The position numbers and the translations under genes are program-made. This document shows, in pieces, positions 44,907-54,109 of a stretch of 64,000 bases of DNA; position 1 is the stretch's first letter, and each line of letters begins with the position of its first letter. The DNA is from Kaistia soli DSM 19436 (lineage in GTDB: Bacteria; Pseudomonadota; Alphaproteobacteria; Rhizobiales; Kaistiaceae). The stretch spans positions 310,001 to 374,000 of the forward strand of contig NZ_FQUP01000004.1 of the NCBI RefSeq assembly GCF_900129325.1, in the 5' to 3' direction. The notes under the pieces are model-generated. The model made no database searches, was not told the DNA's origin, and was given only the letters and a program-made list of their open reading frames with translations.

Positions 44907-45608
44907 CTAGGACGGCAGCATCACGACTTTCGTGCCCACCGGCGTCTTGTCGTAGAGGTCGATCATGTCCTGCGTGAGCAGGCCGGTGCAGCCCGAGGTG
45001 ACGCCCTTGCCGATCGATTCCGGATGGATCGTCGCGTAGATCGTGTAGAGCGTGTAGACGCCGTCTTGGTAGAGATAGAGCGTGCGGGCGCCGAGCGGGT
45101 TGCCGAGGCCGCCGGGCATGCCCTTGGCATATTTGGCCGCTTCCGGCTGGCGCGCGATCATTTCCTTCGGCGGCGTCCAGGTTGCCCATTCGCCCTTGCG
45201 GCCGACAATGACGTCGCCGTTCCAGCGGAAGCCGTCACGGCCGACATTGGCGCCATAGCGCGTCGCCATGCCGCCCTCCTCGACCCGGTAGACATAGAAG
45301 TTCTTCGGATCGATGATGATCGTGCCCGGCGCTTCCTTGGTCTCGTAGCGCACGGTGCGGCGGTAATATTTCGGATCGACCTTCTGGATGGCGACCGCCG
45401 GTACGGGGAATTTCTCGTTCGGCAGCGGGCCATAGACGCGCTGCGCCTCGGCAAGGCTCATGCCGCCGGTGACGCAGCCGGCGAGCGAAACGGCAGCAAA
45501 GCTCGCGCCCGCGCCGATGAGGAAGGAGCGGCGGCTGACGAAGCCGGCCGGGCGCCGTGAGACGCTGTCCATGGTGCCGGCAGCGGCAGTCAGGCCGTGG
45601 ATGTTCAT
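44907..45608 (-). CDS. L,D-transpeptidase (YkuD domain)
   Basis: The 233-residue protein has a twin-Arg signal (VSRRSFLIGAG) running into a lipobox-like SLAGC (C45), then a YkuD domain. H195 in ATIHPESIG and C207 in GVTSGCTGL are the catalytic pair. It forms 3-3 crosslinks in peptidoglycan or attaches proteins to it. The ATG has GGAAGG upstream. Whether it is lipidated or released is not settled because the Tat and lipobox features coincide. A decayed copy of its C-terminal end lies at 43431. Confidence 0.92.
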   Translation of the reverse strand: MNIHGLTAAAGTMDSVSRRPAGFVSRRSFLIGAGASFAAVSLAGCVTGGMSLAEAQRVYGPLPNEKFPVPAVAIQKVDPKYYRRTVRYETKEAPGTIIIDPKNFYVYRVEEGGMATRYGANVGRDGFRWNGDVIVGRKGEWATWTPPKEMIARQPEAAKYAKGMPGGLGNPLGARTLYLYQDGVYTLYTIYATIHPESIGKGVTSGCTGLLTQDMIDLYDKTPVGTKVVMLPS

Positions 45609-46297
45609 GCGTAGGGACCTTCCGAATCGTGCGAGCCGGCGGGAGAATTACTTCAAATTGCGGCCGCTCTGCGTCTTTTCGCGGGGAAATAGCTCCCAGA
45701 GGGTGCGCCTTGCAAGGTTCGAACCGTCACGCGGCCAAAAATAACAATCCCCGTCGCTCCGGCCGGCCTTACACTTGGCTCATCCCCGCCTCTCGAAGAG
45801 GGCGAACCGGTCGTTCCGTTTGCGGGCGGGGGTGCGAAGGCCTCCAAGTGCCGGCGTCACGAGCCGGCACCAGGAGGCGGCCGAGTCTGAGGCGCCGGTC
45901 CGGTACACGCCGGGCAGCGGCGGCGTCCGGCGTTTGCGCCGGGCGTGGGCTTCGTCGTGGGGTGGCCGCAAGCAACGGGAACACCCAAGGTCCCTCGGAA
46001 GGAAGCCGTCAAACCTTCGCGCGCGGGGCGCCGGCCGCCATCATGGGCGGTTCGGGCAACTCCCCTCTCCTCCTCTCCGCCGGCGCGCCGCCCGTGCGCC
46101 TGGCGAGCCGAGCGCCCCGCGCGCCTCTTCCGCCATGCCATCGCCCGGGGCCCGCGCCGCCCGTCGCGCTGCCATGCCCGCATTTTTCTGGCCATCGCCG
46201 GCCGGCGCGTCCGCCTTGTCTTCGCCCGATGGAGCAGGTAGCGACGGGTCATCGGACAGCGGGTGGGATGGCGCGAAGCGTGACGAGGCGGCGGGAC
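45609..46297. other. Long gene-free, hairpin-rich stretch
   Basis: No gene is confidently supported in these 689 bp although stop-free frames run on both strands, including a plus-strand frame continuous with the PAP2 gene. Composition is extremely G+C-rich. Two strong hairpins occur: 45841-45877 (an 8-bp stem extended by a 5-bp outer stem) and 45923-45946 (a 10-bp stem with a TTTG loop). From memory, the sequence around AAGGTCCCTCGGAAGGAAGC resembles recurrent phage-related or structured intergenic sequence in other proteobacteria, but I cannot verify this. Confidence 0.45.
45841..45877 (+). ncRNA. Candidate structured RNA hairpin pair
   Basis: GTGCCGGC and GCCGGCAC (45848-45855 and 45863-45870) form a perfect 8-bp stem with a 7-nt loop, nested in CCTCC/GGAGG outer arms. 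A second hairpin lies at 45923-45946. The structures could belong to an unannotated small RNA; no promoter or terminator has been defined. Confidence 0.3.
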
Positions 46298-47074
46298 ATG
46301 GCGGACGAGGCGGCCAAAGGCGCAACTGCGGGCGGATGGCGACGCGATCCGCTGATGCTGGTCGCGGTCTATCTCCTCGCCTGTTCGGCGCTGTTCCTGG
46401 CCGTCCCGGCGCTCGATATCAGGTTCGCCGGCCTCTTCCATGCGCCGGACGGCTTCCCGGCGGCCAATATCGCTCTGCTCGGCCAGCTCCGCCGCCTTGG
46501 CGACCAGTTGGTGATCCTCGTGCTGGTGGTGCTCGCGGCGAGCCTCCTCGGCAAGCTCGTCTGGCCGTTACGGCCGATCGCCATCCGCCCGCGTTCGACC
46601 GTGTTCCTGCTGGCGAGCCTGGCGCTCGGTCCCGGCCTCGTGGTCAACGCGCTGTTCAAGACGTTTTCGGGCCGGCCGCGCCCCTATCAGACCGATCTCT
46701 TCGGCGGCGCCTGGACCTTCGAGCCGGCCTGGCATTTTGGCGGCGCCTGCGTCTCGAACTGCTCGTTCATCTCGGGCGAGGCCTCGACGGCGATCTGGCT
46801 GCTGGCGCCGGTGCTGTTGCTGCCGCGCGAATTGCGTCTGCCGGTCGGTATCCCGGTCGCGCTCACCGGCCTCGCGCTGTCGCTGAACCGCATCGCCTTC
46901 GGCGGCCATTATCTGTCGGATGTGATGCTGTCCTGGGGCGTGACGCTCGCCATCGTCCTGGTGCTGCATCGCCTCATCGTTGTGAGCCCGCTGGGGCCGC
47001 GCATCGATGCGACGGTCGAAGGCGCGCTCGCCCGCGCCGGGCAGAGGCTGCGCGGGATCGGCGCTCCGAAGTGA
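46298..47074 (+). CDS. PAP2-family lipid phosphatase
   Basis: The 258-residue membrane protein has about 6 hydrophobic helices and the PAP2 motifs: KTFSGRPRPYQ (motif 1), CSFISGEAS where the usual PSGH is SGE, and NRIAFGGHYLSDV (motif 3 with the nucleophile His). Such enzymes dephosphorylate undecaprenyl pyrophosphate, phosphatidate or lipid A. The SGE variant occurs in some alphaproteobacterial members as far as I recall. The ATG at 46298 is chosen where membrane character begins; an ATG 30 nt upstream is an alternative. Confidence 0.85.
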   Translation: MADEAAKGATAGGWRRDPLMLVAVYLLACSALFLAVPALDIRFAGLFHAPDGFPAANIALLGQLRRLGDQLVILVLVVLAASLLGKLVWPLRPIAIRPRSTVFLLASLALGPGLVVNALFKTFSGRPRPYQTDLFGGAWTFEPAWHFGGACVSNCSFISGEASTAIWLLAPVLLLPRELRLPVGIPVALTGLALSLNRIAFGGHYLSDVMLSWGVTLAIVLVLHRLIVVSPLGPRIDATVEGALARAGQRLRGIGAPK

Positions 47075-47146
47075 GCTGCGGTTGCCGGCCGGAAGCGCGC
47101 ATATTATAAGCCGGCCAGCCTGAAACCTCCGAAAGCGGCCCGCTCC

Positions 47147-48364
47147 ATGTCCGACATCAAGAAGATCGTGCTCTCCTATTCCGGCGGGCTCGACACCTCG
47201 ATCATCCTCAAATGGCTGCAGCAGCAATACCAAGCCGAAATCGTCACCTTCACGGCGGATCTCGGCCAGGGCGAGGAGCTCGAGCCGGCCCGCAAGAAGG
47301 CCGAGATGATGGGCGTCAAGCAGATCTATATCGACGATCTGCGCGAGGAATTCGTGCGCGACTTCGTGTTCCCGATGTTCCGCGCCAACACGCTGTATGA
47401 GGGCACTTATCTGCTCGGCACCTCGATCGCGCGGCCGCTCATCGCCAAGCGCCTCGTCGAGATCGCGCATGAGACGGGCGCCGACGCCGTCGCCCATGGC
47501 GCGACCGGCAAGGGCAATGATCAGGTTCGCTTCGAGCTTGCGGTCGCCGCGCTCGATCCGAAGCTGCAGGTGATCGCCCCCTGGCGCATCTGGGATTTCA
47601 AGTCGCGCACCGATCTCATCGACTTCGCCGAGAAGAACCAGATCCCGGTCGCCAAGGACAAGCGCGGCGAGGCGCCGTTCTCGGTCGATGCCAACCTGCT
47701 GCACTCGTCCTCGGAAGGAAAGGTGCTGGAGGACCCAGCCGTCGAGCCGCCGCCTTATGTCTATATGCGTACCATCGCGCCCGAGGACGCGCCCGACATT
47801 GCCACCTATGTCGAGATCGGCTTCGAGAAGGGCGATCCCGTATCGATCGACGGCGTGCATCTCTCGCCCGCAGCGCTCCTGACCAAGCTCAACGACCTCG
47901 GCCGCGACAATGGCATCGGCCGGCTCGACCTCGTCGAGAATCGCTATGTCGGCATGAAGTCGCGCGGCGTCTACGAGACGCCGGGCGGCACGATCCTGAT
48001 CGCCGCCCACCGCGCCATCGAGAGCCTGACGCTCGACCGCGAGGCGGCGCATCTTAAGGATTCGATCATGCCCCGCTATGCGGAGCTGATCTATTATGGC
48101 TTCTGGTTCGCGCCGGAAAGGTTGATGCTGCAGGCGCTCATCGACACGAGCCAGACGCATGTCGAGGGGACGGTCCGTCTCAAGCTCTACAAGGGCAATG
48201 TCATCGTCGTCGGCCGCTCCTCGCCGAAGTCGCTCTATTCGGACGCCCTCGTCACCTTCGAGGACGATCGTGGCGCCTACGACCAGAAGGACGCGGCCGG
48301 CTTCATCAGGCTGAATGCGCTGCGCCTGCGCACGCTCGCCGCGCGCGACCACAAGCGCGACTGA
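47147..48364 (+). CDS. argG: Argininosuccinate synthase
   Basis: The 405-residue enzyme condenses citrulline and aspartate with ATP in arginine synthesis. It shows the N-type ATP pyrophosphatase motif [19 protein letters not shown], the citrulline/aspartate site [13 protein letters not shown], and [11 protein letters not shown]. Length and order are those of the common bacterial form. The gene stands alone, with a clear hairpin after it. Upstream, the PAP2 gene ends 72 bp before. Confidence 0.97.
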   Translation: MSDIKKIVLSYSGGLDTSIILKWLQQQYQAEIVTFTADLGQGEELEPARKKAEMMGVKQIYIDDLREEFVRDFVFPMFRANTLYEGTYLLGTSIARPLIAKRLVEIAHETGADAVAHGATGKGNDQVRFELAVAALDPKLQVIAPWRIWDFKSRTDLIDFAEKNQIPVAKDKRGEAPFSVDANLLHSSSEGKVLEDPAVEPPPYVYMRTIAPEDAPDIATYVEIGFEKGDPVSIDGVHLSPAALLTKLNDLGRDNGIGRLDLVENRYVGMKSRGVYETPGGTILIAAHRAIESLTLDREAAHLKDSIMPRYAELIYYGFWFAPERLMLQALIDTSQTHVEGTVRLKLYKGNVIVVGRSSPKSLYSDALVTFEDDRGAYDQKDAAGFIRLNALRLRTLAARDHKRD

Positions 48365-48370
48365 TCCTTC

Positions 48371-48402
48371 GCCGGCGCGTCATCGCTTGGTCACGCGCCG
48401 GC
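48371..48402 (+). terminator. Hairpin terminator after argG
   Basis: A perfect 10-bp stem (GCCGGCGCGT against ACGCGCCGGC) with a 12-nt loop starts 6 bp after the argG stop. No T tract follows. Confidence 0.7.
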
Positions 48403-48462
48403 CAACCCCCTGTCACCGCGAGGCGGCATGCTGGAAGCATTCCAATCAAAAGGGAATGCGCC

Positions 48463-50043
48463 ATGGGCATCCGCCTCACTGAAAACCGCCTGTCCCGACG
48501 GGCCTTCCTTCGATCCACGACGGCCACCGGGCTGCTTGCGCTCGGCGGCGGCCTGGTGCTGCCCGGCATCAGCCGCGCCGCCGATCGTCCGGTCGCCACG
48601 CATGGCGTCCAGTCCGGTGATGTCGCGGCCGATCGCGCCGTGCTCTGGTCGCGGACGGACCGTCCGGCGCGTGCCGTCTTCGAATGGTCAACGACCGAGA
48701 GTTTCGCCAACCCCACCCGGTTGCCGACGCTGACAGCGCTGCCCGAAAACGACTATGCCGTGAAGATCCTCGCCGAGGGACTGCCATCGGATCAGGAGAT
48801 CTTCTATCGCGTGCTGTTCGCAGATCTCGCCGACCCGAACGTCGTCGCCGAGCCGGTCACCGGCCATCTCCGCACCGCCCCGGCCGGCCTCCGCGACGTC
48901 TCGTTCGTCTGGTCCGGCGACACGGTCGGCCAAGGCTGGGGCATCAATCCTGATGCTGGCGGCATGAAGGGTTACGCGACCATGCTGAAGCATGATCCGG
49001 ACTTCTTCATCCATTCCGGTGACAACATCTATGCCGACGGCGTCATCAAGGCAGAGGTCGACCTGCCCGACGGCACCAAGTGGAAGAACGTCACGACACC
49101 CGAGAAATCGAAGGTCGCCGAGACGCTCGACGAATTCCGCGGCCAGTACCGCTATAACTTCATGGACGAGAACGTCCGCGCCATGTACGCGGCCGTTCCG
49201 GTGTTCACCCAGTGGGACGACCACGAGGTCACCAACAACTGGTCGGACTCGAAGGTGCTCGGCGACGCCTACACCGAGAAGAACATCCATGTGCTGGCCG
49301 CACGCGCCGCAAAGGCATTCCATGAATGGATGCCGATCGCCACGACGCTGGCCGAGCCACAGCGTGTCTATCGCAAGATTCCCTATGGGCCTTTGCTCGA
49401 CGTCTTCATGCTGGACATGCGCACCTATCGCGGCCCCAACGGCGACAATCTGGAGCCTGTCGAGGGCGGCGTTGCCGCCTTCCTAGGCGCCGAGCAGCTC
49501 GCCTGGCTGAAGCGCGAACTGCTGGCATCCAAGGCGACATGGAAGGTCATCGCCGCCGACATGCCGCTGTCGATCGTCGTCTGGGACAACTTCAAGGACC
49601 AGAAGGGTTTCGAGGCCGTTTCCAATAACAATGCCGGCAAGCCGCTCGGCCGCGAGCTTGAATTCGCCGACCTGCTGCGCTTCATCAAGGCGGCCGGCAT
49701 CCGCAATACGGTCTGGCTGACCGCGGACGTGCATTACACGGCTGCCCACTACTACAATCCCGACAAGGCGGCGTTCCAGGACTTCGAGCCGTTCTGGGAA
49801 TTCGTCTCGGGCCCGATCCATGCCGGCACCTTCGGCCCCAACGATCTCGACATGACCTTCGGGCCCGAGCTGAAATTCGTGAAGGCGCCGCCTGAGGGCC
49901 AGCAGAACCTGCCGCCTTCGGCCGGCCTGCAGTTCTTCGGCCATGTGAAGATCGATGCGCAGAGCCGCGTGATGACCGTGACGCTGATGGACACGGCCGA
50001 CACCGCGCTCTGGTCGGTCGACCTCGAGCCGAAGCGCGCCTGA
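48463..50043 (+). CDS. phoD: Alkaline phosphatase D family protein (PhoD)
   Basis: The 526-residue protein has a Tat signal (LSRRAFLRST) and a PhoD phosphodiesterase/phosphatase domain: THGVQSGDV, HSGDNIYADG, QWDDHEVTNNW, and TADVHYTAAHYYNPDK supply the metal-binding Asp, Asn and His. PhoD enzymes hydrolyse phosphomono- and diesters, with Ca and Fe in characterised cases. AAAGGG lies 7 nt before the ATG. Unlike many PhoD genes, there is no adjacent Pho-regulon gene. A hairpin follows the stop. Confidence 0.92.
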   Translation: MGIRLTENRLSRRAFLRSTTATGLLALGGGLVLPGISRAADRPVATHGVQSGDVAADRAVLWSRTDRPARAVFEWSTTESFANPTRLPTLTALPENDYAVKILAEGLPSDQEIFYRVLFADLADPNVVAEPVTGHLRTAPAGLRDVSFVWSGDTVGQGWGINPDAGGMKGYATMLKHDPDFFIHSGDNIYADGVIKAEVDLPDGTKWKNVTTPEKSKVAETLDEFRGQYRYNFMDENVRAMYAAVPVFTQWDDHEVTNNWSDSKVLGDAYTEKNIHVLAARAAKAFHEWMPIATTLAEPQRVYRKIPYGPLLDVFMLDMRTYRGPNGDNLEPVEGGVAAFLGAEQLAWLKRELLASKATWKVIAADMPLSIVVWDNFKDQKGFEAVSNNNAGKPLGRELEFADLLRFIKAAGIRNTVWLTADVHYTAAHYYNPDKAAFQDFEPFWEFVSGPIHAGTFGPNDLDMTFGPELKFVKAPPEGQQNLPPSAGLQFFGHVKIDAQSRVMTVTLMDTADTALWSVDLEPKRA

Positions 50044-50067
50044 ACCATCACCAAAAGATAGACCACG

Positions 50068-50095
50068 GTGGCTGCCGGAGAGATCCGGCGGCCAC
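50068..50095 (+). terminator. Hairpin terminator after phoD
   Basis: A 12-bp stem with one G-T pair (GTGGCTGCCGGA against TCCGGCGGCCAC) and a GAGA loop lies 25 bp after the phoD stop. Confidence 0.7.
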
Positions 50096-50223
50096 TCGTC
50101 GTTCGCTTGGCGCAACGCGGTTGCTAAACCTGCGTAAGAAAGTTAGGTTAGCGCAGATTGGCTCAAACCCGCGCCATAAAGCTCTATGCTCCTGGCGGCG
50201 GACAGACAAATGGACGGCTTTTG

Positions 50224-50673
50224 ATGCGTGTGGATCTGGCGAGGCGTGCAATTCGCACCGACAAGAAGGCGTCGGAGGTCAGGACCATTTTGCGCCATGC
50301 CGGCCTGCGCCCGACGCGCCAGCGTCTGGCACTTGCCGAGATCCTTTTCGGCGAGGGACATCGGCATATTTCGGCCGAAGGGCTGCATGAGGAAGCGATG
50401 GGCCACCGCGTGCCCGTGTCGCTCGCCACCGTCTACAACACGCTGCACCAGTTCACGGAGGCTGGCCTGCTGCGCGAGGTCGCGGTCGATGGGTCCAAGA
50501 CCTATTTCGATACCAACACCGACGACCACCATCACTTCTTCATCGAAGGGGAGAACCGGATCGTCGACATCCCCTCCTCTGGTCTGCGCGTCGAAGAGCT
50601 TCCTGATCCGCTTGCCGGCATGGAGATCTCGCGTGTCGATATCATTGTCCGCCTGCGCAGCAAGGAAAGCTGA
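50224..50673 (+). CDS. irr: Iron-response regulator Irr (Fur family)
   Basis: The 149-residue protein matches Irr: RTILRHAGLRPTRQRLALAEILF, the winged-helix PVSLATVYNTLHQFTEAGLL, and DDHHHFFIEGENRIVDIP with the His cluster. Irr is a heme-sensing Fur-family regulator restricted largely to alphaproteobacteria that represses or activates iron genes under iron limitation. It lacks the CxxC zinc sites seen in the Zur-like protein at 39024. The ATG at 50224 gives the usual length; a TTG 66 nt upstream would add an atypical leader. Confidence 0.92.
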   Translation: MRVDLARRAIRTDKKASEVRTILRHAGLRPTRQRLALAEILFGEGHRHISAEGLHEEAMGHRVPVSLATVYNTLHQFTEAGLLREVAVDGSKTYFDTNTDDHHHFFIEGENRIVDIPSSGLRVEELPDPLAGMEISRVDIIVRLRSKES

Positions 50674-50783
50674 GCGGGGGTCTTCTGGACAACCTCGTCG
50701 GTTACCGATGGGGCGACATCGCTGGCGCCATTTTCGTTTTTACGGGCGCTAATCGCGAGCAGGGCTTGATCAACCGGCCAGGA

Positions 50784-51248
50784 TCATCCGGTTTTGAAGC
50801 GGTAGATCGTCTCGCCATCGGCGTCGATCCGCTCCACGTCGCGGGCACCGACCTCTGCGATCATCTTCGGCCAGAATCGTTGCGCGGGCTCGTTTCGAGA
50901 TATGATTCCGAGTTCCCATTGGCCGGAATGCATCAGGAAGATCTTCGCCGCGGCATCACGCCCGATGCCGGACCGCCGCGCGTGTGGCGCGATGTAGAAC
51001 TCCGCCATCGCGAGATCGGTCCCTTTGCCGGATGGCGACCAGGCATTGATCAACGCAAAGCCACAGATATCCCGGTCCTGCTGCAAGAGATAAGGCCAGC
51101 GGCGCTCCTGCGGGTCCCAATAGGCGTCGAAAAAGGGATAGGCGATATCGACCTCGCCCCATTGGGAAAGTTCGGACAGGCAGTTTTCGAGAAGCCTGCG
51201 CATCATCGGCCTATCGTCGGCATTTGCTCGAATGATCTGCAGCCGCAT
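50784..51248 (-). CDS. GNAT-family acetyltransferase
   Basis: The 154-residue protein has the GNAT fold pattern: a beta strand with LAMAEFYIAPHARRSGIGRDAA, containing the acetyl-CoA pyrophosphate loop (RRSGIG), then SRNEPAQRFWPKM in the C-terminal part. The acceptor is unknown. The ATG at 51248 is used because the longer frame to 51284 adds a basic leader without a better ribosome-binding site. It converges with irr and stands alone. Confidence 0.85.
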   Translation of the reverse strand: MRLQIIRANADDRPMMRRLLENCLSELSQWGEVDIAYPFFDAYWDPQERRWPYLLQQDRDICGFALINAWSPSGKGTDLAMAEFYIAPHARRSGIGRDAAAKIFLMHSGQWELGIISRNEPAQRFWPKMIAEVGARDVERIDADGETIYRFKTG

Positions 51249-51402
51249 CTCTTGGGACCTGTTGGCGGCCGGTCGCCTGGGCACCTGCGACCTGCCCTAC
51301 CTCAGGCGGGGCAGAACCCGGACGCGGCAGGAGTCTAGGTCGTTTGGATACCTGGAAGCGACGGAATTAACCCGTTGCTGATCACCACGTCGGAGCGACC
51401 CG

Positions 51403-51993
51403 CTAATTGATCGTCTCGTCCGGATAGACGCCCCAGAGCCGATCCTGGCGGATCCAGCCCCTGAAGCGCGGATCGGCAAGCTGGCACCAACCGGCCTCGC
51501 ACTCGTTGACCTTCGCGACGACCTTAGGCTGCAGATAGGCAGTGATGTCGCCTGTATCCTCAGGCTCGGCCCGAATCGGTAACGGATCGCCCTGCTGCCA
51601 GGGCGCCACGACCGCCGTGCGCTTCATGCCGAGCAGGCTGTGGAAGACCCAACCCTCGGTACCATCCGAATCGCGGATGCGGCGCCAGTTGTCGAACTCC
51701 TGGATCACCTCGACCGGCAGGCCTGACCGTGTAAACACCCAGGCGATGCGATAGTCGTTGCCCGGGCCGACGCGCACATTGACGCGGCCTGCCTTCAGCG
51801 ACACGAAGCGGGGCAAAGGCAATCCGCTCGGGCCTAGCTTCGGCGCCGCTCCGGCCGCGCCCTGCGCATGAGCATCCCGACCGCCGGACAGCGGCAAAAT
51901 GACGAGGGCCATGACCAGCAACGCCGCGGATGCGCCCTTCCAGAAGGCACGCCGGCCCGCTGCTGCGATATTTCCGAGGTTGCGATGATTCAT
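51403..51993 (-). CDS. Exported bacterial SH3-domain protein
   Basis: The 196-residue protein has an N-terminal membrane/signal segment (GASAALLVMALVILPL) and two SH3-like units: AGRVNVRVGPGNDYRIAWVF through GTEGWVFHSLLG, and a second ending WCQLADPRFRGWIRQDRLWG. Bacterial SH3 domains of this type bind peptidoglycan or partner proteins in the periplasm. This is a common alphaproteobacterial gene of unknown exact role. It diverges from the 2-hydroxyacid dehydrogenase gene. Confidence 0.85.
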   Translation of the reverse strand: MNHRNLGNIAAAGRRAFWKGASAALLVMALVILPLSGGRDAHAQGAAGAAPKLGPSGLPLPRFVSLKAGRVNVRVGPGNDYRIAWVFTRSGLPVEVIQEFDNWRRIRDSDGTEGWVFHSLLGMKRTAVVAPWQQGDPLPIRAEPEDTGDITAYLQPKVVAKVNECEAGWCQLADPRFRGWIRQDRLWGVYPDETIN

Positions 51994-52167
51994 GTCGATG
52001 CCCGTTCCGCGCTCGCCGGGGCGTTCTTTCCGCTGGCCGGCCGTGCGGCGGACTTGTCGTCCGGTCGCGTCGGGTAGAAGCTTCTGCGGAAGATGCGCCG
52101 TGCCCGGCTGTCAGAACCAAATGTGATGGGTCCGTAGTTAACGGGCCCTCAACGGGAAGGACGAGCG

Positions 52168-53163
52168 ATGAAGAAGAGGCCGCATGTTGTCGTGACGCGC
52201 CGCCTGCCGGACGCGGTTGAGACGCGCATGCGCGAATTGTTCGACACCGAGCTCAATATCGACGATATGCCGATGTCGGTCGAGGCGCTCTCGGCGGCGG
52301 TACAGCGCGCCGATGTACTCGTCGCAACCGTGACAGACCGGATCGACGCGGCGCTGATCGCGACAGCGGGGCCGCAACTGCGCCTGATCGCGAGCTTCTC
52401 GAACGGCTTCGACCATATCGACGTCGAAGCTGCCCTGAAGCGCGGCATCACGGTGACGAACACGCCGGGCGTCCTCACCGAAGATACGGCCGATATGACG
52501 ATGGCCTTGATTCTTGCGGTACCACGCCGGCTCGTCGAAGGCGCGCGCGTGCTGAGCCTCGAGCACGACTGGACGGGCTGGACCCCGACCTGGATGCTCG
52601 GTCGGCGCGTCACCGGCAAGCGGCTCGGCATCGTCGGCATGGGACGGATCGGTCAGGCGGTGGCGCGGCGCGCCAAGGCCTTCGGCGTCGCGATCCATTA
52701 CCACAACCGCCACCGCGTCGCGCAGGCGACCGAGGATGCCCTCGAGGCGACCTATTGGGACAGCCTCGACCAGATGCTGGCCCGGATGGACATCATCTCC
52801 ATCAATTGCCCGCGCACGCCCGGCACCTATCACCTGCTGTCGGAGCGCCGGCTAAAGCTGATGCGGCCCGAAGCCTATCTGGTCAATACGGCGCGCGGCG
52901 AGATCGTCGACGAGGCGGCGCTGATTCGCCTCATCGCCGGGGGATCGATCGCCGGTGCCGGCCTCGATGTCTACGAGCATGAGCCGATGGTGAACCCGAA
53001 GCTCATCCGCCTCGCTGAGGCCGGCAAGGTGGTCCTGTTGCCGCATATGGGGTCCGCGACGATCGAGGGCCGCCTTGAGATGGGCGAGAAGGTGCTGATC
53101 AACATCCGCGCCTTCTTCGATGGCCACAAGCCTCCGGACCGCGTCCTGCCCTCGATGCTGTGA
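52168..53163 (+). CDS. D-2-hydroxyacid dehydrogenase (glyoxylate/hydroxypyruvate reductase-like)
   Basis: The 331-residue enzyme has the D-isomer 2-hydroxyacid dehydrogenase layout: VGMGRIGQAVARRAKAFG (NAD-binding GxGxxG), ARGEIVDE with the substrate Arg, GLDVYEHEP with the Glu, and LLPHMGSAT with the catalytic His. Glyoxylate or hydroxypyruvate reduction is likely. GGAAGGACG precedes the ATG. It converges with the XylB-like gene; it could handle the glycolate/glyoxylate side of pentose cleavage, but no shared regulation is seen. Confidence 0.9.
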   Translation: MKKRPHVVVTRRLPDAVETRMRELFDTELNIDDMPMSVEALSAAVQRADVLVATVTDRIDAALIATAGPQLRLIASFSNGFDHIDVEAALKRGITVTNTPGVLTEDTADMTMALILAVPRRLVEGARVLSLEHDWTGWTPTWMLGRRVTGKRLGIVGMGRIGQAVARRAKAFGVAIHYHNRHRVAQATEDALEATYWDSLDQMLARMDIISINCPRTPGTYHLLSERRLKLMRPEAYLVNTARGEIVDEAALIRLIAGGSIAGAGLDVYEHEPMVNPKLIRLAEAGKVVLLPHMGSATIEGRLEMGEKVLINIRAFFDGHKPPDRVLPSML

Positions 53164-53280
53164 TCGGGATGGGCAGACCCGAGGCTCCTCAAACGAACAG
53201 CCTCACGCTCGTGACTGGCTGAAGCAGCCATGAAACAGTTTCAGCGGGAGACGATTCTGTCGCGAGACCTGCAGCACACA

Positions 53281-54036
53281 TCACGTCCAGCCGCCGTCGA
53301 CGACGAAGCTCTGCGCCGTACAGTGGCGGCTGTCTTCGGCGGCCAGGAACAGCGCCATGCGGGCGATGTCGTCCGGCACCATCTTCTCTGGCAGGCATTG
53401 GCGCTCGGCGATCCGCTTCTCGCCCGCATCGTCGAGCCAGAGCTTGATCTGTCGCTCTGTCATTACCCAGCCGGGAATGAGGCAGTTGACGCGGATCATG
53501 TCAGGGCCGAACTCGCGCGCCAGCGCCCGCGTCATTCCGTGAATGGCGCCCTTGGCGGCGACATAGGCGACGCATTCGGCTGCGGCCATCGCCACGACAA
53601 TCGAGCCGAGATTGATGATCGAGCCGCCGCCAGCCCTCGCCATGCCAGCCCGTACCGCCTGCGCCGCGAAGAAGTGCGGGCGCAGGTTGATTGCCATCCG
53701 ATCGTCCCAATAGGCCTGATCGACCGCCTCAACCTTGTGGCGATCGTCATTGGCGGCGTTGTTGACGAGAATGTCGACATGTCCCGCCTCTACCTCGAAG
53801 CTGGCAATCGTGGCCTGCAGCGCCGGGATGTCGCGCACGTCGCACCGGCGATAGTGAACCGGTAGCGGGAGGGTCTCGATCAGTGCTTGCGCCGCTCCGT
53901 CATCGATGTCGATGAAACCGACACGTGCGCCCTGGTGGGCGAAATGGGCCACCATCGCGGCGCCAATCCCCGTAGCGCCTCCAGTGATAAAAGCCGACTT
54001 GCCGCGCAGGCTCGGATAGTGAGCATAGGACGACAT
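53281..54036 (-). CDS. XylB-like NAD-dependent aldose 1-dehydrogenase (SDR)
   Basis: The 251-residue SDR resembles Caulobacter D-xylose 1-dehydrogenase over its length: YPSLRGKSAFITGGATGIG, the unusual NNAANDDRHKVE in place of NNAG, AYWDDRMAINLR, and a C-terminal CTAQSFVVDGGW. It would oxidise an aldose to its lactone, the first step of the non-phosphorylative pathway. The ATG at 54036 aligns with that family's MSS-YPSL start; the upstream ATG at 54063 overlaps the operator. It diverges from the LacI regulator gene. The exact sugar is not determined. Confidence 0.85.
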   Translation of the reverse strand: MSSYAHYPSLRGKSAFITGGATGIGAAMVAHFAHQGARVGFIDIDDGAAQALIETLPLPVHYRRCDVRDIPALQATIASFEVEAGHVDILVNNAANDDRHKVEAVDQAYWDDRMAINLRPHFFAAQAVRAGMARAGGGSIINLGSIVVAMAAAECVAYVAAKGAIHGMTRALAREFGPDMIRVNCLIPGWVMTERQIKLWLDDAGEKRIAERQCLPEKMVPDDIARMALFLAAEDSRHCTAQSFVVDGGWT

Positions 54037-54061
54037 GATATCGTGATTCCGATCTCGTTTC

Positions 54062-54075
54062 ATTTAACGATATAT
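54062..54075. promoter_or_regulatory. Candidate LacI-family operator in the divergent gap
   Basis: ATTTAACGATATAT is a CG-centred near-palindrome (half-sites ATTTAACG and ATATATCG) in the 73-bp gap between the XylB-like gene and the lacI-type gene. LacI/GalR operators are typically CG-centred. The site at 55183 shares the left half-site exactly. Confidence 0.5.
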
Positions 54076-54109
54076 GCGAGGTATCATTGCTGGACATGGA
54101 GATGCAAGC

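Noticed and set aside
45557-46297. Plus-strand frame running into the PAP2 gene, and other open frames across 45.6-46.4 kb
   Set aside because: The PAP2 membrane protein starts at 46298; the upstream part is Pro/Arg-rich shadow sequence with no initiation signal.
46568-48352. Long minus-strand open frame across the PAP2 and argG genes
   Set aside because: Antisense shadow of argG, no domain and no promoter.
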